Counted from the first letter of the stretch, positions 1-9,260 are shown. The stretch: DNA of 61,587 bases from Acetobacteraceae bacterium (GCA_947474705.1 CANJJS010000023.1:1-61587); one strand, 5' to 3'. A program made the numbers and translations. Notes: a model not told the origin generated them from the sequence alone.

Positions 1-669
1 CGCGCCCGCGAAGGCGGTCATGGCGGCGCTGAGGGCCGTGACTTTCAGTTTCTCGGAGGTGACGTTGACGCCCGCGGCGCCCGCGGCGTCCTCGTCCTCG
101 GCGATGGCTTCCAGCGCGTAGGCGGTCATGGAGTGGTCGATCCACCAGCGGATGGCGAGGCCGCAGGCCCAGACAAAGAGGGCGATGTAGTACCAGGTCA
201 GTTTCTCGGTGAATTGCAGGGCGAAGATCGGGCTGGCGCCGGCGGCTTTCTCGGGTGTGTAGCCAAGCGATCCGCCGGTGATGTCGCGGGCGGCGGTGGC
301 GACCTGAAGGACGATGGCGCTGAGCGCGAGCGTGACCAGCGCGAAGTAGTGGCCGGTGATGCGGAAGCGGGAGCAGGGGTAGGCGACGATCAGGGCCAGC
401 ACGACGGCCAGCGCCATGGAAATGGGGATACCGATCCAGGGGGTCAGGTGGAAATGGTTCCACAGCAGCGCGGTGCCGTAAGCGCCGACGCCCATGAAGC
501 CGCCGTGGCCGAGAGACACCAGTCCGAACCGGCCCATGACCGACCAGGACGTGTAAACGAAGGACCAGATCAGCACGACGACCATCAGGTGCAGCGGGTA
601 TGGCGCCTGGTAGACGAGCGGCAGCGCGATCAGGAACGCGCCCAATGCCCAGGGCAGAGCGCGGTTCAC
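1..669 (-). CDS. livM: Branched-chain amino acid ABC transporter permease LivM (3' part outside window)
   Basis: Inner-membrane permease of a Liv-type importer, partner of the LivH-like protein encoded just upstream. The first 223 codons are visible and the C-terminus lies beyond the left edge. The sequence is strongly hydrophobic, with the LivM-typical glycine-rich stretch containing LGHGGFMGVGAYG. Start: GTG at 669-667, whose last two bases fall inside the TGA stop of livH (GTGA overlap), implying translational coupling. Family assignment is firm. Substrate identity is inferred only from the family: branched-chain amino acids, amides or short organic acids are all possible. Confidence 0.88.
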   Translation of the reverse strand, partial: MNRALPWALGAFLIALPLVYQAPYPLHLMVVVLIWSFVYTSWSVMGRFGLVSLGHGGFMGVGAYGTALLWNHFHLTPWIGIPISMALAVVLALIVAYPCSRFRITGHYFALVTLALSAIVLQVATAARDITGGSLGYTPEKAAGASPIFALQFTEKLTWYYIALFVWACGLAIRWWIDHSMTAYALEAIAEDEDAAGAAGVNVTSEKLKVTALSAAMTAFAGA

Positions 670-1529
670 GATTTGCGCGCCAGCAGGCCGCGCGGCCTGA
701 CGAACATGGTGACGATGAAGAAAACAAAGGCGAAGACGTAGCCCCACTCCAGGTCCATGTAGAGTCCGCCGACGGAGATGATTTCGGCGAAGATGAAGGA
801 TGCGACGAAGCCGCCGATCATGTTGCCCAGTCCGCCAAGGACGCAGATCATGAAGGTGATGGGGCCGAAGGTGAGGCCGATGAAGGGGTGCACGTCGTAT
901 TGCAGCACCAGCAGGCACGCCGCCAGGCCCGCGAGGCTGCCGCCGATCAGCGAGGTGATGAGGTAGATTTTCCGGCTATCGACCCCCATCAGCGGCATGA
1001 TCTGCCGGTCCTGGGAGATCGCCCGGATCGCCGTGCCGGTATAGGTTCGCGACAGAAACAGATACACCGCGATCATTCCCGCCAGCGCCGTGCCGAAGGC
1101 CAGCAACCGCGCGTAGCTAAGATACATGTCGGAGACCTCGATCACTGGCATGCGGATGCCGAGGTTGCGGAAATCGATGCCGAACAGGACGGTGGCGAGG
1201 GCCTGGAGGAATGCCAGCACGCCGCCGGTCGCCAGCAACTGGTTGATCGGCGCCGCGTTCAAAAGTGGCGCGATCACGATCAGGTGCAGCAGTACGCCTA
1301 TGATTCCCACCAGCGCGATCGCGACCGGTGCCGCCAGAAGAAACGGCCAGTGGTAGACGGAGACCAGGTAGAACATGCCGTACATGCCCATCATGATCAT
1401 CTCGGCGTAGCAGATCCACACGACGTCGATGACGCCGAACACCAGGTTGCAGCCAAGCGCGAGCAGGGCCAGCACGCCGCCAAGGAGGATGCCGTTGATC
1501 CCGGCTTCCAGGAGGTAGATGTCAAACAT
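666..1529 (-). CDS. livH: Branched-chain amino acid ABC transporter permease LivH
   Basis: Second integral membrane permease of the Liv-type importer, 287 aa, the usual LivH length. The product is almost entirely hydrophobic helices and includes the family-typical segment GGVLALLALGCNLVFGV near the N-terminus. A start further upstream would run into livF; the ATG at 1529 begins 8 bases after the livF stop, so it was chosen. It follows the two ATPase genes and overlaps livM, giving gene order binding protein, livG, livF, livH, livM on one transcript. Confidence 0.9.
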   Translation of the reverse strand: MFDIYLLEAGINGILLGGVLALLALGCNLVFGVIDVVWICYAEMIMMGMYGMFYLVSVYHWPFLLAAPVAIALVGIIGVLLHLIVIAPLLNAAPINQLLATGGVLAFLQALATVLFGIDFRNLGIRMPVIEVSDMYLSYARLLAFGTALAGMIAVYLFLSRTYTGTAIRAISQDRQIMPLMGVDSRKIYLITSLIGGSLAGLAACLLVLQYDVHPFIGLTFGPITFMICVLGGLGNMIGGFVASFIFAEIISVGGLYMDLEWGYVFAFVFFIVTMFVRPRGLLARKS

Positions 1530-1537
1530 GGCCGGAC

Positions 1538-2242
1538 CTACACGCCAAGATACGCCTCCTTGATCTGTTCGTTCTCGGCCAGTTCCGCCGAAGTGCCGCT
1601 GGCGCGGATCGAGCCGGCTTCCAGCAGGTAGGCGCGATCGACGACTTTCAGCACCTGGCGGACGTTTTGTTCCACGATAAGAACTGTCAGGCCGCTGGCG
1701 CGGATGCGCGCGACCAGTCCGAAGACCTGTTGCACCACCACGGGCGCGAGGCCGGCCGAGGGTTCGTCCAGCAGCAGCAAACGCGGTTCCGACATCAGCG
1801 CGCGGCCGATGGCGCACATCTGCTGCTCGCCGCCGGACATGGTGCCGGCGAGTTGGTGGCGGCGTTCCTTCATCCGGGGGAACAGGTCGTAGACGAAGTC
1901 CAGACGCTGGCGGAATTTCGCGCGGGCGGCGGGGATGTAGGCGCCCATGCGCAGGTTGTCCTCGACCGTCATCGCCGGGAACAGGCGGCGGTTTTCGGGG
2001 ACATGGGCGATGCCCAGTTCCAGGATGCGATGCGCGGGTGTGGTCAGCAGGTCCGCGCCTTCCATCGACAGGCTGCCGGCGGTGGGTTTGATCAGGCCGG
2101 AGATCGCCCGCATCAGCGTGGTTTTGCCCGCGCCGTTGGGGCCGATGACGCCAATGGCCTCACCCGCTTTGACCTCCAGGGAAACGCCGAACAGCGCCTG
2201 GAAGGTGCCGTAGCCCGCGTCGATGTTGTTCAGGGTCAGCAT
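1538..2242 (-). CDS. livF: Branched-chain amino acid ABC transporter ATPase LivF
   Basis: Cytoplasmic ATPase subunit of the Liv importer, 234 aa as usual for LivF. Walker A GPNGAGKT lies at residues 34-41, the ABC signature MSGGEQQ at 135-141 and Walker B LLLLDEP at 155-161. The LivF-typical VPENRRLFP sits between Walker A and the signature. Its ATG shares one base with the livG stop (TGATG), so the two ATPases are probably made in coupled amounts and work as a LivG/LivF heterodimer. Confidence 0.93.
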   Translation of the reverse strand: MLTLNNIDAGYGTFQALFGVSLEVKAGEAIGVIGPNGAGKTTLMRAISGLIKPTAGSLSMEGADLLTTPAHRILELGIAHVPENRRLFPAMTVEDNLRMGAYIPAARAKFRQRLDFVYDLFPRMKERRHQLAGTMSGGEQQMCAIGRALMSEPRLLLLDEPSAGLAPVVVQQVFGLVARIRASGLTVLIVEQNVRQVLKVVDRAYLLEAGSIRASGTSAELAENEQIKEAYLGV

Positions 2243-2994
2243 CAGGCGCGTTCCGCGGCGGCGGCCTGCACTTCGCTGGCGTCCGTCCCGAGATAGACCT
2301 CGACCACGCGGGGGTCGGCGGAGACTTCGGCGGGGAGGCCCTCGGCGATCTTTTCGCCGTGGTCCAGCACCATGACCCGGTCCACCACCCGCATCAGCAC
2401 GCCCATGATATGTTCGACCCAGATGATGGTGATACCGAGTTCGGCGCGGATGCGGCGCAGCATGTCGGCGGCCTGGTCCATCTCGGCCTCGTCGAGCCCG
2501 CCCAGACTTTCGTCGGCCAGCAGCAGTTTCGGTTGGGTGGCCAGCGCCTTCGCCAGTTCCAGCTTTTTCAGGCCCGCCGCGCCCAGTCCGCCGATCCCGG
2601 CCTTGCGGTCGGTGGTCAGGCCGACCATGTCCAGCGCGCGCTCCGCGGCGTCGAAGGCCTGGGTTCGCGACGGTTGCCCCTGGCCGTAATATCCGGCGAG
2701 GGCCACGTTCTCGAACAGGCTGAGTCGCTTGAAGGGCCGCGGAATCTGGAATGTCCGCCCAATGCCGCGGTTGATGATCTTGTAGGGCGGCAGCCCGCCG
2801 ATCTCCTGGCCCATGAACCGGATGGTGCCCGCGGTCGGGGCCAGGGTACCCGACAGCAGATTGAAGGTGGTGCTTTTACCCGAGCCGTTCGGGCCGATCA
2901 GGCCGAGAATCTCGCCCTGCTCGACCTTGAACGACACGTTGGAAACGGCGGTGAATCCGCCGAATCGCTTGATCAGTCCGGATACTTCCAACAC
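2242..2994 (-). CDS. livG: Branched-chain amino acid ABC transporter ATPase LivG
   Basis: Second ATPase of the Liv importer, 250 aa. Walker A GPNGSGKS lies at residues 34-41, and the LivG-typical GIGRTFQIPRPF follows at about 79-90. The Walker B region reads LLLADESLGGLD near residue 160. The signature position reads GLGAAGLKK (about 138-146) instead of the LSxGQ-type consensus. The sequence is otherwise intact, so this looks like a subfamily variant rather than damage. The C-terminus has an alanine-rich tail. The gene starts 10 bases after the binding-protein stop. Confidence 0.92.
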   Translation of the reverse strand: MLEVSGLIKRFGGFTAVSNVSFKVEQGEILGLIGPNGSGKSTTFNLLSGTLAPTAGTIRFMGQEIGGLPPYKIINRGIGRTFQIPRPFKRLSLFENVALAGYYGQGQPSRTQAFDAAERALDMVGLTTDRKAGIGGLGAAGLKKLELAKALATQPKLLLADESLGGLDEAEMDQAADMLRRIRAELGITIIWVEHIMGVLMRVVDRVMVLDHGEKIAEGLPAEVSADPRVVEVYLGTDASEVQAAAAERA

Positions 2995-3004
2995 GCGCGG
3001 AGGA

Positions 3005-4309
3005 TCACTTCACGGCATAAGGAGAGGAGTCGGGCAGCTTCAGCACCGGCGCTCGCTGCTGCAACGCCTTCGGCCACACCACATAGGCCTTGTCATCGAC
3101 ATACTGGATCACGACCGGATAGGCGCGGTTGTTCTGACCGGCCATCACCGCTGTCTCCGGCTCGAACTTCGCGCCAAAGCCCAGCATGGTGCCGCCTTCG
3201 GGCACGTCGACGTCGAGCGCGGCTTTGCGCAGCGCTTCCGCGTCGATCCCGCCATAGGTCTTGATCGCCCGCGGCAGCACCTGGCTCAGAAACAGATGCG
3301 TGTTGGACGCGGCCATGCCGACATGGGCCGACATGATCACGGTTTCCGGCTTGGCCTTTTTATAGGCCTCACCCACCATTTTCGTCAGTTCCGCCAGGCC
3401 CGGCTTCAGCGCGTCCGGCTTCACTTCCCAAATGGAGATCGGATCGACGTCCATGAAGAAATTCACGTCGGTGCCGCCGGCGGCCTTCAACTTGGAATAA
3501 TCGGTGTAACCCGCGCCATGCCCGATCAGCGCCTGGAAGCGCAGTCCGCCCTCGCGCGCCTGGCGGAGGAACAGACTGATGTCGGGGTTATAGCCGGTAT
3601 GCAGGATCACGTCGGGCCGCGCGCGTTTCAGCTTCGTGACCAGCGAGGACAGATCGGGCGCCGTGACGGAATACCCCTCCTTCAGCACCACGTTCAGTCC
3701 GCCCTTGGCCGCGCCCTCGGAATTGCCGCGGGCGACGTCCACGCCATAGGCGCCGTCTTCGTGAATGATCGCGACCCGCAGGTCCTTCGGTTCTTTCCCG
3801 AAAGCTTCCTTCGCGTACGCCGTCAGCATCGCCGTGGAGGCGAGGCCCCACTGCGTCCCATAGGGCTGCGCGCGGAACACATATTTCAGATGGCGATTTT
3901 CCAGCACCGGGGACGCGATGCAGGTCGTGATCCACATGAACTTCTTGAACTGTTCGACGCGGGCGGCCGTGGGCACGCACTCGGCCGAGGAGAAGAAGCC
4001 GAGCAGCATGTCCACCTTTTCCTGCTCGATCAGGCGGACGGCTTCGTTGATCGCGACGTCGGGCTTGCTCTGCGCGTCGGCGTAAATGGCGTCGATCTTA
4101 TAGCCTTCGATGCCGCCGGTGGCGTTGATGTGGTCGATCATGATCTTGGCGCCGAGGTTGTGCAGCTCCGACCCGCCGCCGGCGAAGGGGCCGGTCAGGT
4201 CGTACACGACGCCGATCTTGATCTTTTTTTCCTGCGCCACGGCCGGAAAGGCCAGCGCCGCCATCAGTCCGAGTACGCCCGCGAGGCAGGCAAGCCCACG
4301 CCTGAACAT
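3005..4309 (-). CDS. Periplasmic substrate-binding protein of the Liv-type ABC transporter
   Basis: Type I periplasmic binding protein (Peripla_BP_6 / LivK-like), 434 aa. A Sec signal peptide is visible at the N-terminus: basic MFRRG, a hydrophobic core, then a probable cleavage after AVA-Q near residue 26. The mature protein opens with KIKIGVVYDLTGPFAGGG, typical of the family. It is the first gene of the operon. A purine-rich AGGGGGA element precedes the ATG. The ligand is not predictable; many members bind aromatic acids, amides or amino acids. The 163 bp upstream is shared with the divergent flavoenzyme gene. Confidence 0.9.
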   Translation of the reverse strand: MFRRGLACLAGVLGLMAALAFPAVAQEKKIKIGVVYDLTGPFAGGGSELHNLGAKIMIDHINATGGIEGYKIDAIYADAQSKPDVAINEAVRLIEQEKVDMLLGFFSSAECVPTAARVEQFKKFMWITTCIASPVLENRHLKYVFRAQPYGTQWGLASTAMLTAYAKEAFGKEPKDLRVAIIHEDGAYGVDVARGNSEGAAKGGLNVVLKEGYSVTAPDLSSLVTKLKRARPDVILHTGYNPDISLFLRQAREGGLRFQALIGHGAGYTDYSKLKAAGGTDVNFFMDVDPISIWEVKPDALKPGLAELTKMVGEAYKKAKPETVIMSAHVGMAASNTHLFLSQVLPRAIKTYGGIDAEALRKAALDVDVPEGGTMLGFGAKFEPETAVMAGQNNRAYPVVIQYVDDKAYVVWPKALQQRAPVLKLPDSSPYAVK

Positions 4310-4472
4310 GTTCAGTCCCCCTGTTCCGTCCCGCGTGCGCGGGTTCGCGGCGCCCTTATGCGGAGGCGGGGCGGGCCTGGCAAGGGCGGTTACACCGCGG
4401 TTACGGCGCGGATTTCGCGGCGGGACCCGATGGCTTTACATGGTCGCGACAACGCGCGGAGGAAACCCCACC

Positions 4473-5543
4473 ATGAAATTCGGCATCGCCATCCCCACGG
4501 ATTCCGACTCCTGGCGCCTCGTGCGCCGCGCCGAGGAACTCGGCTTCCACCATGCCTGGTTCTACGACACCCAGCTTCTCAGCGCCGACTGCTTCGTCGC
4601 CATGGCCGCGTGCGCCATGAAAACCACTCGCATCCGGCTGGGCACCGGCGTCCTCATCCCCTCCAACCGGATCGCCGCTGTTACGGCCAACGCCTTCGCC
4701 TCCCTCAACAAACTCGCGCCCGGACGGATCGACTTCGGTATTTCCACCGGCTTCACCGGACGCCGCACCATGGGGTTGGGCGCTATTAAGCTCTCCGACA
4801 TGGAGGAATATATCCGCGTTGTTCAGGGCCTGTGGCGACGCGATACGGTGGAAGCGGAGATCGAGGGCAAGAAGCGGTTGATCCGGTTTCTCAACCCCGA
4901 TCTGGGTCTGATCAATGTCGACGATCCGATGCCACTGTATATCGCGGCATCGGGTCCGAAAGCCCGCGCGCTGACCGCGAAACTCGACGCCGGCTGGATC
5001 GATGGCGCCGCGTCGGTCGCGCACGCCACCGCCAATCTCGGTCTGATGCGCGAGGCCTGGACCTCGGCGGGCCGCGACACCGCCGCGCTGAACGCGGTCG
5101 CATGGGCTGGCGGCGCGGTCCTGGAACCGGGCGAGCGGTATGACAGTCCGCGCGCGATCGCCCAGGCGGGACCGCGGACGGCGGTGATGCTGCACCGGGC
5201 GGCGGACGAGGCGGCGATGGGCCTGCCAAATCGCACGCCGCTGCCGCCCCAGTTCCGGGATCTGGCGACCCAATACGTCGAACACGCGAAAGGCTTCGGA
5301 CCTCAGGGCGCGCATTATCTGGAAAACCATCGGGGACATCTGATGTTCGTGCGCGACGACGAACGGCCTTATCTGACGGCCGAGCTGATTCGTCACGCCA
5401 CCTGGACCGCGACCGCGCCGGAACTGATCGAGCTTATACAGGCGATCGAGGCCGCCGGGTTCAATCAGATCGTGTTCTCTATCCTGCCAGGTCAGGAACA
5501 CGCGGTGGAAGACTGGGGCAGGATCCGCCGCGCCTTCGCCTGA
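4473..5543 (+). CDS. LLM class flavin-dependent oxidoreductase (bacterial luciferase-like)
   Basis: 356-aa TIM-barrel flavoprotein of the luciferase-like monooxygenase superfamily, opening with MKFGIAIPT and containing RIRLGTGVLIPSNR and GRIDFGISTGFTGRRTMG, typical of the fold. The start was chosen at ATG 4473 because GGAGGA at 4458-4463 is correctly spaced and the translation then aligns from residue 1 with the paralogue at 52217-53284. Substrate and cofactor (FMN or F420) cannot be read from sequence. Divergent from the Liv operon, which could indicate a shared catabolic role, but this is inference only. Confidence 0.88.
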   Translation: MKFGIAIPTDSDSWRLVRRAEELGFHHAWFYDTQLLSADCFVAMAACAMKTTRIRLGTGVLIPSNRIAAVTANAFASLNKLAPGRIDFGISTGFTGRRTMGLGAIKLSDMEEYIRVVQGLWRRDTVEAEIEGKKRLIRFLNPDLGLINVDDPMPLYIAASGPKARALTAKLDAGWIDGAASVAHATANLGLMREAWTSAGRDTAALNAVAWAGGAVLEPGERYDSPRAIAQAGPRTAVMLHRAADEAAMGLPNRTPLPPQFRDLATQYVEHAKGFGPQGAHYLENHRGHLMFVRDDERPYLTAELIRHATWTATAPELIELIQAIEAAGFNQIVFSILPGQEHAVEDWGRIRRAFA

Positions 5544-5683
5544 ACCGGGCCGCCTCCGGACCGCGCGATCGTCGTTTCGCGATCGTTTCGCGCGGCCGGT
5601 CCGGGCGGCCAGACGGGGTGGCCAGCCGGGGCGACCGGTGTTTTTGGATTTACACGACATGGGACGAACCATATGGTCCGGTC

Positions 5684-6250
5684 ATGAACGAATCCTCCGC
5701 TCATTCGTCTCCACCGAAACCGGTGCCGGCGTTAAAGCCTTTGCCGTTGATCATCTTCAGCTCTCGTTGGTTGCAACTTCCGTTGTACCTCGGACTGATC
5801 GTCGCACAGGCCGTGTATGTTTTCCTGTTCCTCAAGGAATTGTGGCACCTCGTGTCGCATGCCACGACGTTTAGCGAGCACGAGATCATGCTGGTCGTGC
5901 TGGGACTGATCGATGTCGTCATGATCTCCAACCTGCTGATCATGGTGATCGTCGGTGGATATGAGACGTTCGTCGCCCGGATCGGCCTCGACGGACATCC
6001 GGACGAGCCAGAATGGCTCAGCCATGTGAATGCCGGTGTGCTAAAGGTAAAGCTCGCGACGGCGATCATCGGCATTTCGTCGATCAGTCTGCTCAGGACT
6101 TTTATCGAGGCGGGCGCAATCGGCTCGGCGCATTCGCGTATCACCGGCGAAGGTGTGATGTGGCAATCGATCATTCACGCGCTGTTTATTCTCTCCGCGC
6201 TCGGCATCGCCTATGTCGACAGGCTCGGCAACACGCCGGACAAGCACTGA
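5684..6250 (+). CDS. YqhA/UPF0114 family membrane protein
   Basis: 188-aa inner-membrane protein of the TIGR00645/UPF0114 family (E. coli YqhA is 164 aa). Three to four hydrophobic helices are visible, with the family-typical IMLVVLGLIDVVMISNLLIM, GGYETFVA and KVKLATAIIGISSI. The ATG at 5684 was chosen because the upstream in-frame sequence is not family-like. Molecular function is unknown. It stands alone between two oxidoreductase genes, with 140 bp before it and 64 bp after. Confidence 0.85.
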   Translation: MNESSAHSSPPKPVPALKPLPLIIFSSRWLQLPLYLGLIVAQAVYVFLFLKELWHLVSHATTFSEHEIMLVVLGLIDVVMISNLLIMVIVGGYETFVARIGLDGHPDEPEWLSHVNAGVLKVKLATAIIGISSISLLRTFIEAGAIGSAHSRITGEGVMWQSIIHALFILSALGIAYVDRLGNTPDKH

Positions 6251-6314
6251 ACCCATCCGCGGCGCGGGCCGCGCGCGGGACAGGACGGGCGGCGGATAGA
6301 AAAGGAAACCCGGC

Positions 6315-7055
6315 ATGACCAGCCTCCTCGACGGCAAACTCGCTTTGATCACGGGCGGCGGCTCGGGTATTGGCGAGGGCATCGCCCGCGCCATGGCGGA
6401 ACACGGCGCCCGCGTCATCGTCGCGGACGTGAACGAAACCGGCGCCGCCCGCGTGGCCGCCGCGATCGGCGCCGCCCATTTCGTCCTGGATGTCAGCGAT
6501 CGCGCCGCGGTCGATATGCTGGCGGCGGCGATCGCCAAGGATTTTGGGCCGATCTCGATCCTCGTGAACAACGCCGGCATCATCCGCCGCGCGAAAATCG
6601 ACGACCCGGCGACGCGGAGCCTGTGGGACGCGACCATGGCGGTCAATCTCGACGGCCCTTACAACATGGTCACGGCGTTTCAGGAACAACTGAAACAAAC
6701 CAAGGGCTCCGTCATCAACATCGGATCCATTCAGAGCTTCGTCGCGCTGCCGAATTCGGCGGCCTACACGACGTCCAAAGCCGGGGTGCGCGGCCTGACC
6801 AAGGCTCTGGCCATCGAGCTTTCGCCGCTGGGCGTCCGCGTCAACGCGATCGGGCCGGGCATGATCGCGACACCGCTGAACGCCGACGCGCGCCAAAATC
6901 CAGACTACATGGCGAACTTCGCCTCGCGCATTCCGTTGGGGCGTCTGGGCGAGCCTGGCGACATCGCCGGTCCCGCCGTGTTCCTCGCCTCCGACCTCGC
7001 GCGTTACATCACCGGCGTCACACTGCCGGTCGATGGCGGTTTTTTGGCATACTGA
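6315..7055 (+). CDS. Short-chain dehydrogenase/reductase (SDR family)
   Basis: 246-aa classical SDR. The nucleotide-binding motif TGGGSGIG lies at residues 13-20, NNAG at 85-88, and catalytic Ser138, Tyr151 and Lys155 (YTTSK) are in place. The C-terminus DGGFLAY is typical of FabG-like enzymes. Asp38 after the second strand suggests NAD(H) preference. The reaction is reversible alcohol/ketone oxidoreduction; the substrate is unknown. An AAAGGAA element precedes the ATG. The stop is 2 bases before the ATG of the epoxide-hydrolase-like gene, so the two are probably co-translated. Confidence 0.9.
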   Translation: MTSLLDGKLALITGGGSGIGEGIARAMAEHGARVIVADVNETGAARVAAAIGAAHFVLDVSDRAAVDMLAAAIAKDFGPISILVNNAGIIRRAKIDDPATRSLWDATMAVNLDGPYNMVTAFQEQLKQTKGSVINIGSIQSFVALPNSAAYTTSKAGVRGLTKALAIELSPLGVRVNAIGPGMIATPLNADARQNPDYMANFASRIPLGRLGEPGDIAGPAVFLASDLARYITGVTLPVDGGFLAY

Positions 7056-7057
7056 CC

Positions 7058-7951
7058 ATGACCCACAAAACCATCCGCACACAGGTTCTGGAAATCGCCT
7101 ACGAGGAAACCGGCCCGGCGAGCGGTCCCCCCGTCGTGCTGCTGCACGGCTTCCCCGACGACATCCACGCCTACGACGGCGCCGCCGGTCCTTTGGCGGC
7201 GCGAGGTTTTCGCGTGCTGGTGCCGTATTTACGCGGCTATGGCCCGACGCGTTTCCTGTCCGCCGATACGCCGCGATCCGGGGAACAGGCCGCGCTGGGC
7301 AAGGATCTGCTCGATTTTCTCGATGCGCTGGCCATTCCGCGCGCCATTCTCGGCGGTTACGACTGGGGCGGACGCGCGGCCTGCGCGGTCGCGGCTTTGT
7401 GGCCGGAACGCTGCCGGGCGCTGATGTCGATCAATGGTTACAACATCCAAAACATCGCGGAAGCACTGAAACCGGCCTCGCCCGAGCAGGAAGCACGCCA
7501 CTGGTACCAGTGGTATTTCAACACGGCACGCGGCATCGCCGGACTGACGGCCCATCGGCACGGTATTTGCAAATTGCTGTGGAAAATGTGGTCGCCAAAC
7601 TGGATTTTTTCGGACGCGCATTACGACCGCACCGCCGCCAGCTTCGAAAATCCGGATTTCGTCGATGTCGTCGTCCAGTCCTACCGCCATCGCCACCAGA
7701 ACGCGCCCGGCGACCCGGCGCTGGCCGCCATCGAGGCGCTGATCGCCGTGCAGCCCAGGATCGCGGTGCCGGCGATCGTACTCCATGGCGAGGCGGACGG
7801 CGTCGGTCCCGTCGCGTCCTCCGCCGGGCACACGCGGCATTTCGGGCATTCTTACGAACGCCGGGTCATTCCGGTCGCGGGCCATTTCCTGCCGAACGAG
7901 GCCCCCGAAGCCGTGGTTCAGGCGATCGCCGATCTGGCCGAACGAAGCTGA
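7058..7951 (+). CDS. Alpha/beta hydrolase, epoxide hydrolase-like
   Basis: 297-aa alpha/beta-fold hydrolase. The oxyanion motif HGFP lies at residues 30-33, and the nucleophile elbow GYDWGG contains Asp102 rather than Ser, as in epoxide hydrolases and haloalkane dehalogenases. A late GHF (His276) fits the catalytic base. Tyr-rich cap residues (WYQWYF) favour an epoxide hydrolase over a dehalogenase. It follows the SDR directly, so the pair may open an epoxide and then oxidise the alcohol; this is inference. It ends only 4 bp from the convergent heptosyltransferase gene. Confidence 0.85.
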   Translation: MTHKTIRTQVLEIAYEETGPASGPPVVLLHGFPDDIHAYDGAAGPLAARGFRVLVPYLRGYGPTRFLSADTPRSGEQAALGKDLLDFLDALAIPRAILGGYDWGGRAACAVAALWPERCRALMSINGYNIQNIAEALKPASPEQEARHWYQWYFNTARGIAGLTAHRHGICKLLWKMWSPNWIFSDAHYDRTAASFENPDFVDVVVQSYRHRHQNAPGDPALAAIEALIAVQPRIAVPAIVLHGEADGVGPVASSAGHTRHFGHSYERRVIPVAGHFLPNEAPEAVVQAIADLAERS

Positions 7952-7955
7952 CGGT

Positions 7956-9260
7956 TCAATCGCCCGCCGCCGCCCTTTCGCCAAAACCGGGAATGGTCTC
8001 GATAACCCGCTTGACCTGCGCGGAGGTAATCAGACGCGTGCACTCGAACTGGCGTGGTGTGTCCTTATGTCGGGGACACCACAAAAAATCGTTGTGATCG
8101 AATTTGTGCCGCGGATCGTTCCAGCAGGAATTGCAGGCGTGCCAGTTAACGACACGGTACGGCGTGGAAAACTCGTTGCTCGGATGCGTGAACCCGCTGA
8201 TCATGACCACCGGACAACCGGCGGTCCAGGCGAGCCAGGCGAGACCGGACGACAGGCCCACAAAAAGCGATGCGTGCCGGAGCAGACGCGCTCGCTCCTC
8301 CAAAGGACGATCGCCGGTCTGGTCCTCCGCCCCATTCGGGATCTGCGTCCACATCAGACCGAACCCGTGCACGGGCTTCTGGTCGATGCAAATCACGCGA
8401 TAGCCGCTTTCTTTTAAAAACGCGACGATGTCCCGCCAGCCGTTCGGATTTGTCCAATATTTGCATCCGCTACTGCTCTGCACCGCGATAACGGCATAAG
8501 GTTCCTTAATCGCCCGGGTTTCGTCCGCCAGCGCGATCCGCGGCGCGGCCTCCGACGGATCGACGCCCAGAATGTAACCGGCGGTGCGGTGCAGACCGAC
8601 CAGTCGGAAATCGGTGGGCTGCCAGTCATGCGCCTCGTCGCCAAAGAACACGCCCAGAGAATACGTCGCGTAGGCGGTGTCGGCGATATGTCGTGCCACC
8701 ATCTCCTCGTGCGTGACGAGGGTGAGATTGGGATAAGCATCGCGCAACAGCGGGATAATCAGGCCCGACAACGCGCAGGTGACCCGGCAAGCGGGGAATT
8801 TCTCGGCGAAACGGGCGGCATAGGGAAACCACGCCAGAATGTCGCCCAATGTGCCCACGGGAAATTGTATCACGATATTCTGGTGGTTGGGGTCGTGGTC
8901 GTGAGTCATGACCTCCACGGGTTCGCCTTGTGCCGCGTCGTCAATCGACCAGATCTCGATCCTGAAGCGGACGTACCAACGTTTCGAGGAATTGACGAAA
9001 GCGCCCTGGTTCTCGCTCTCGAACAAAATATTGCCGGTGTCGAGGTCGCGCAGGCGGACGCGCCAGCGGCCCGTTTCGCGCGGCGGCAACAGGACGCGGC
9101 AGCCCAGATTGAAGTCGAATCGAATGCCCTCTGGGCCGAGCAGGACCGGGCGCGCGGCGGCCGGGGGGTAAGGCCATTTGACCTCGGGCCCGGCGGGCGG
9201 CCCCACGGTCTCCGGGCTGGTTTCGGCTGTTCCGGTTTCGGCGGTCATCGTCGCTCCCAT
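7956..9260 (-). CDS. Bacterial autotransporter heptosyltransferase (TibC/Aah-like, iron-finger type)
   Basis: 434-aa protein resembling the bacterial autotransporter heptosyltransferase family, which adds heptose to serines of the strand-loop-strand passenger repeats of autotransporter adhesins in the cytoplasm before export. An N-terminal all-beta domain (about 35-120) precedes a GT-B glycosyltransferase domain with IVIQFPVGTLGDILAW, like the heptosyltransferase P-loop region. Four cysteines at 376, 379, 395 and 407 (C-x2-C-x15-C-x11-C) match the family's metal finger. ATG 9260 is used; an internal Met5 is an alternative. No autotransporter gene is visible nearby, so the acceptor must be elsewhere or be another protein. 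Confidence 0.85.
   Translation of the reverse strand: MGATMTAETGTAETSPETVGPPAGPEVKWPYPPAAARPVLLGPEGIRFDFNLGCRVLLPPRETGRWRVRLRDLDTGNILFESENQGAFVNSSKRWYVRFRIEIWSIDDAAQGEPVEVMTHDHDPNHQNIVIQFPVGTLGDILAWFPYAARFAEKFPACRVTCALSGLIIPLLRDAYPNLTLVTHEEMVARHIADTAYATYSLGVFFGDEAHDWQPTDFRLVGLHRTAGYILGVDPSEAAPRIALADETRAIKEPYAVIAVQSSSGCKYWTNPNGWRDIVAFLKESGYRVICIDQKPVHGFGLMWTQIPNGAEDQTGDRPLEERARLLRHASLFVGLSSGLAWLAWTAGCPVVMISGFTHPSNEFSTPYRVVNWHACNSCWNDPRHKFDHNDFLWCPRHKDTPRQFECTRLITSAQVKRVIETIPGFGERAAAGD

Noticed and set aside
4310-4472. Regulator-binding direct repeat GCGGTTAC in the Liv/flavoenzyme divergent region
   Set aside because: Only two short GC-rich copies are visible and no regulator gene adjoins; not distinguishable from chance.
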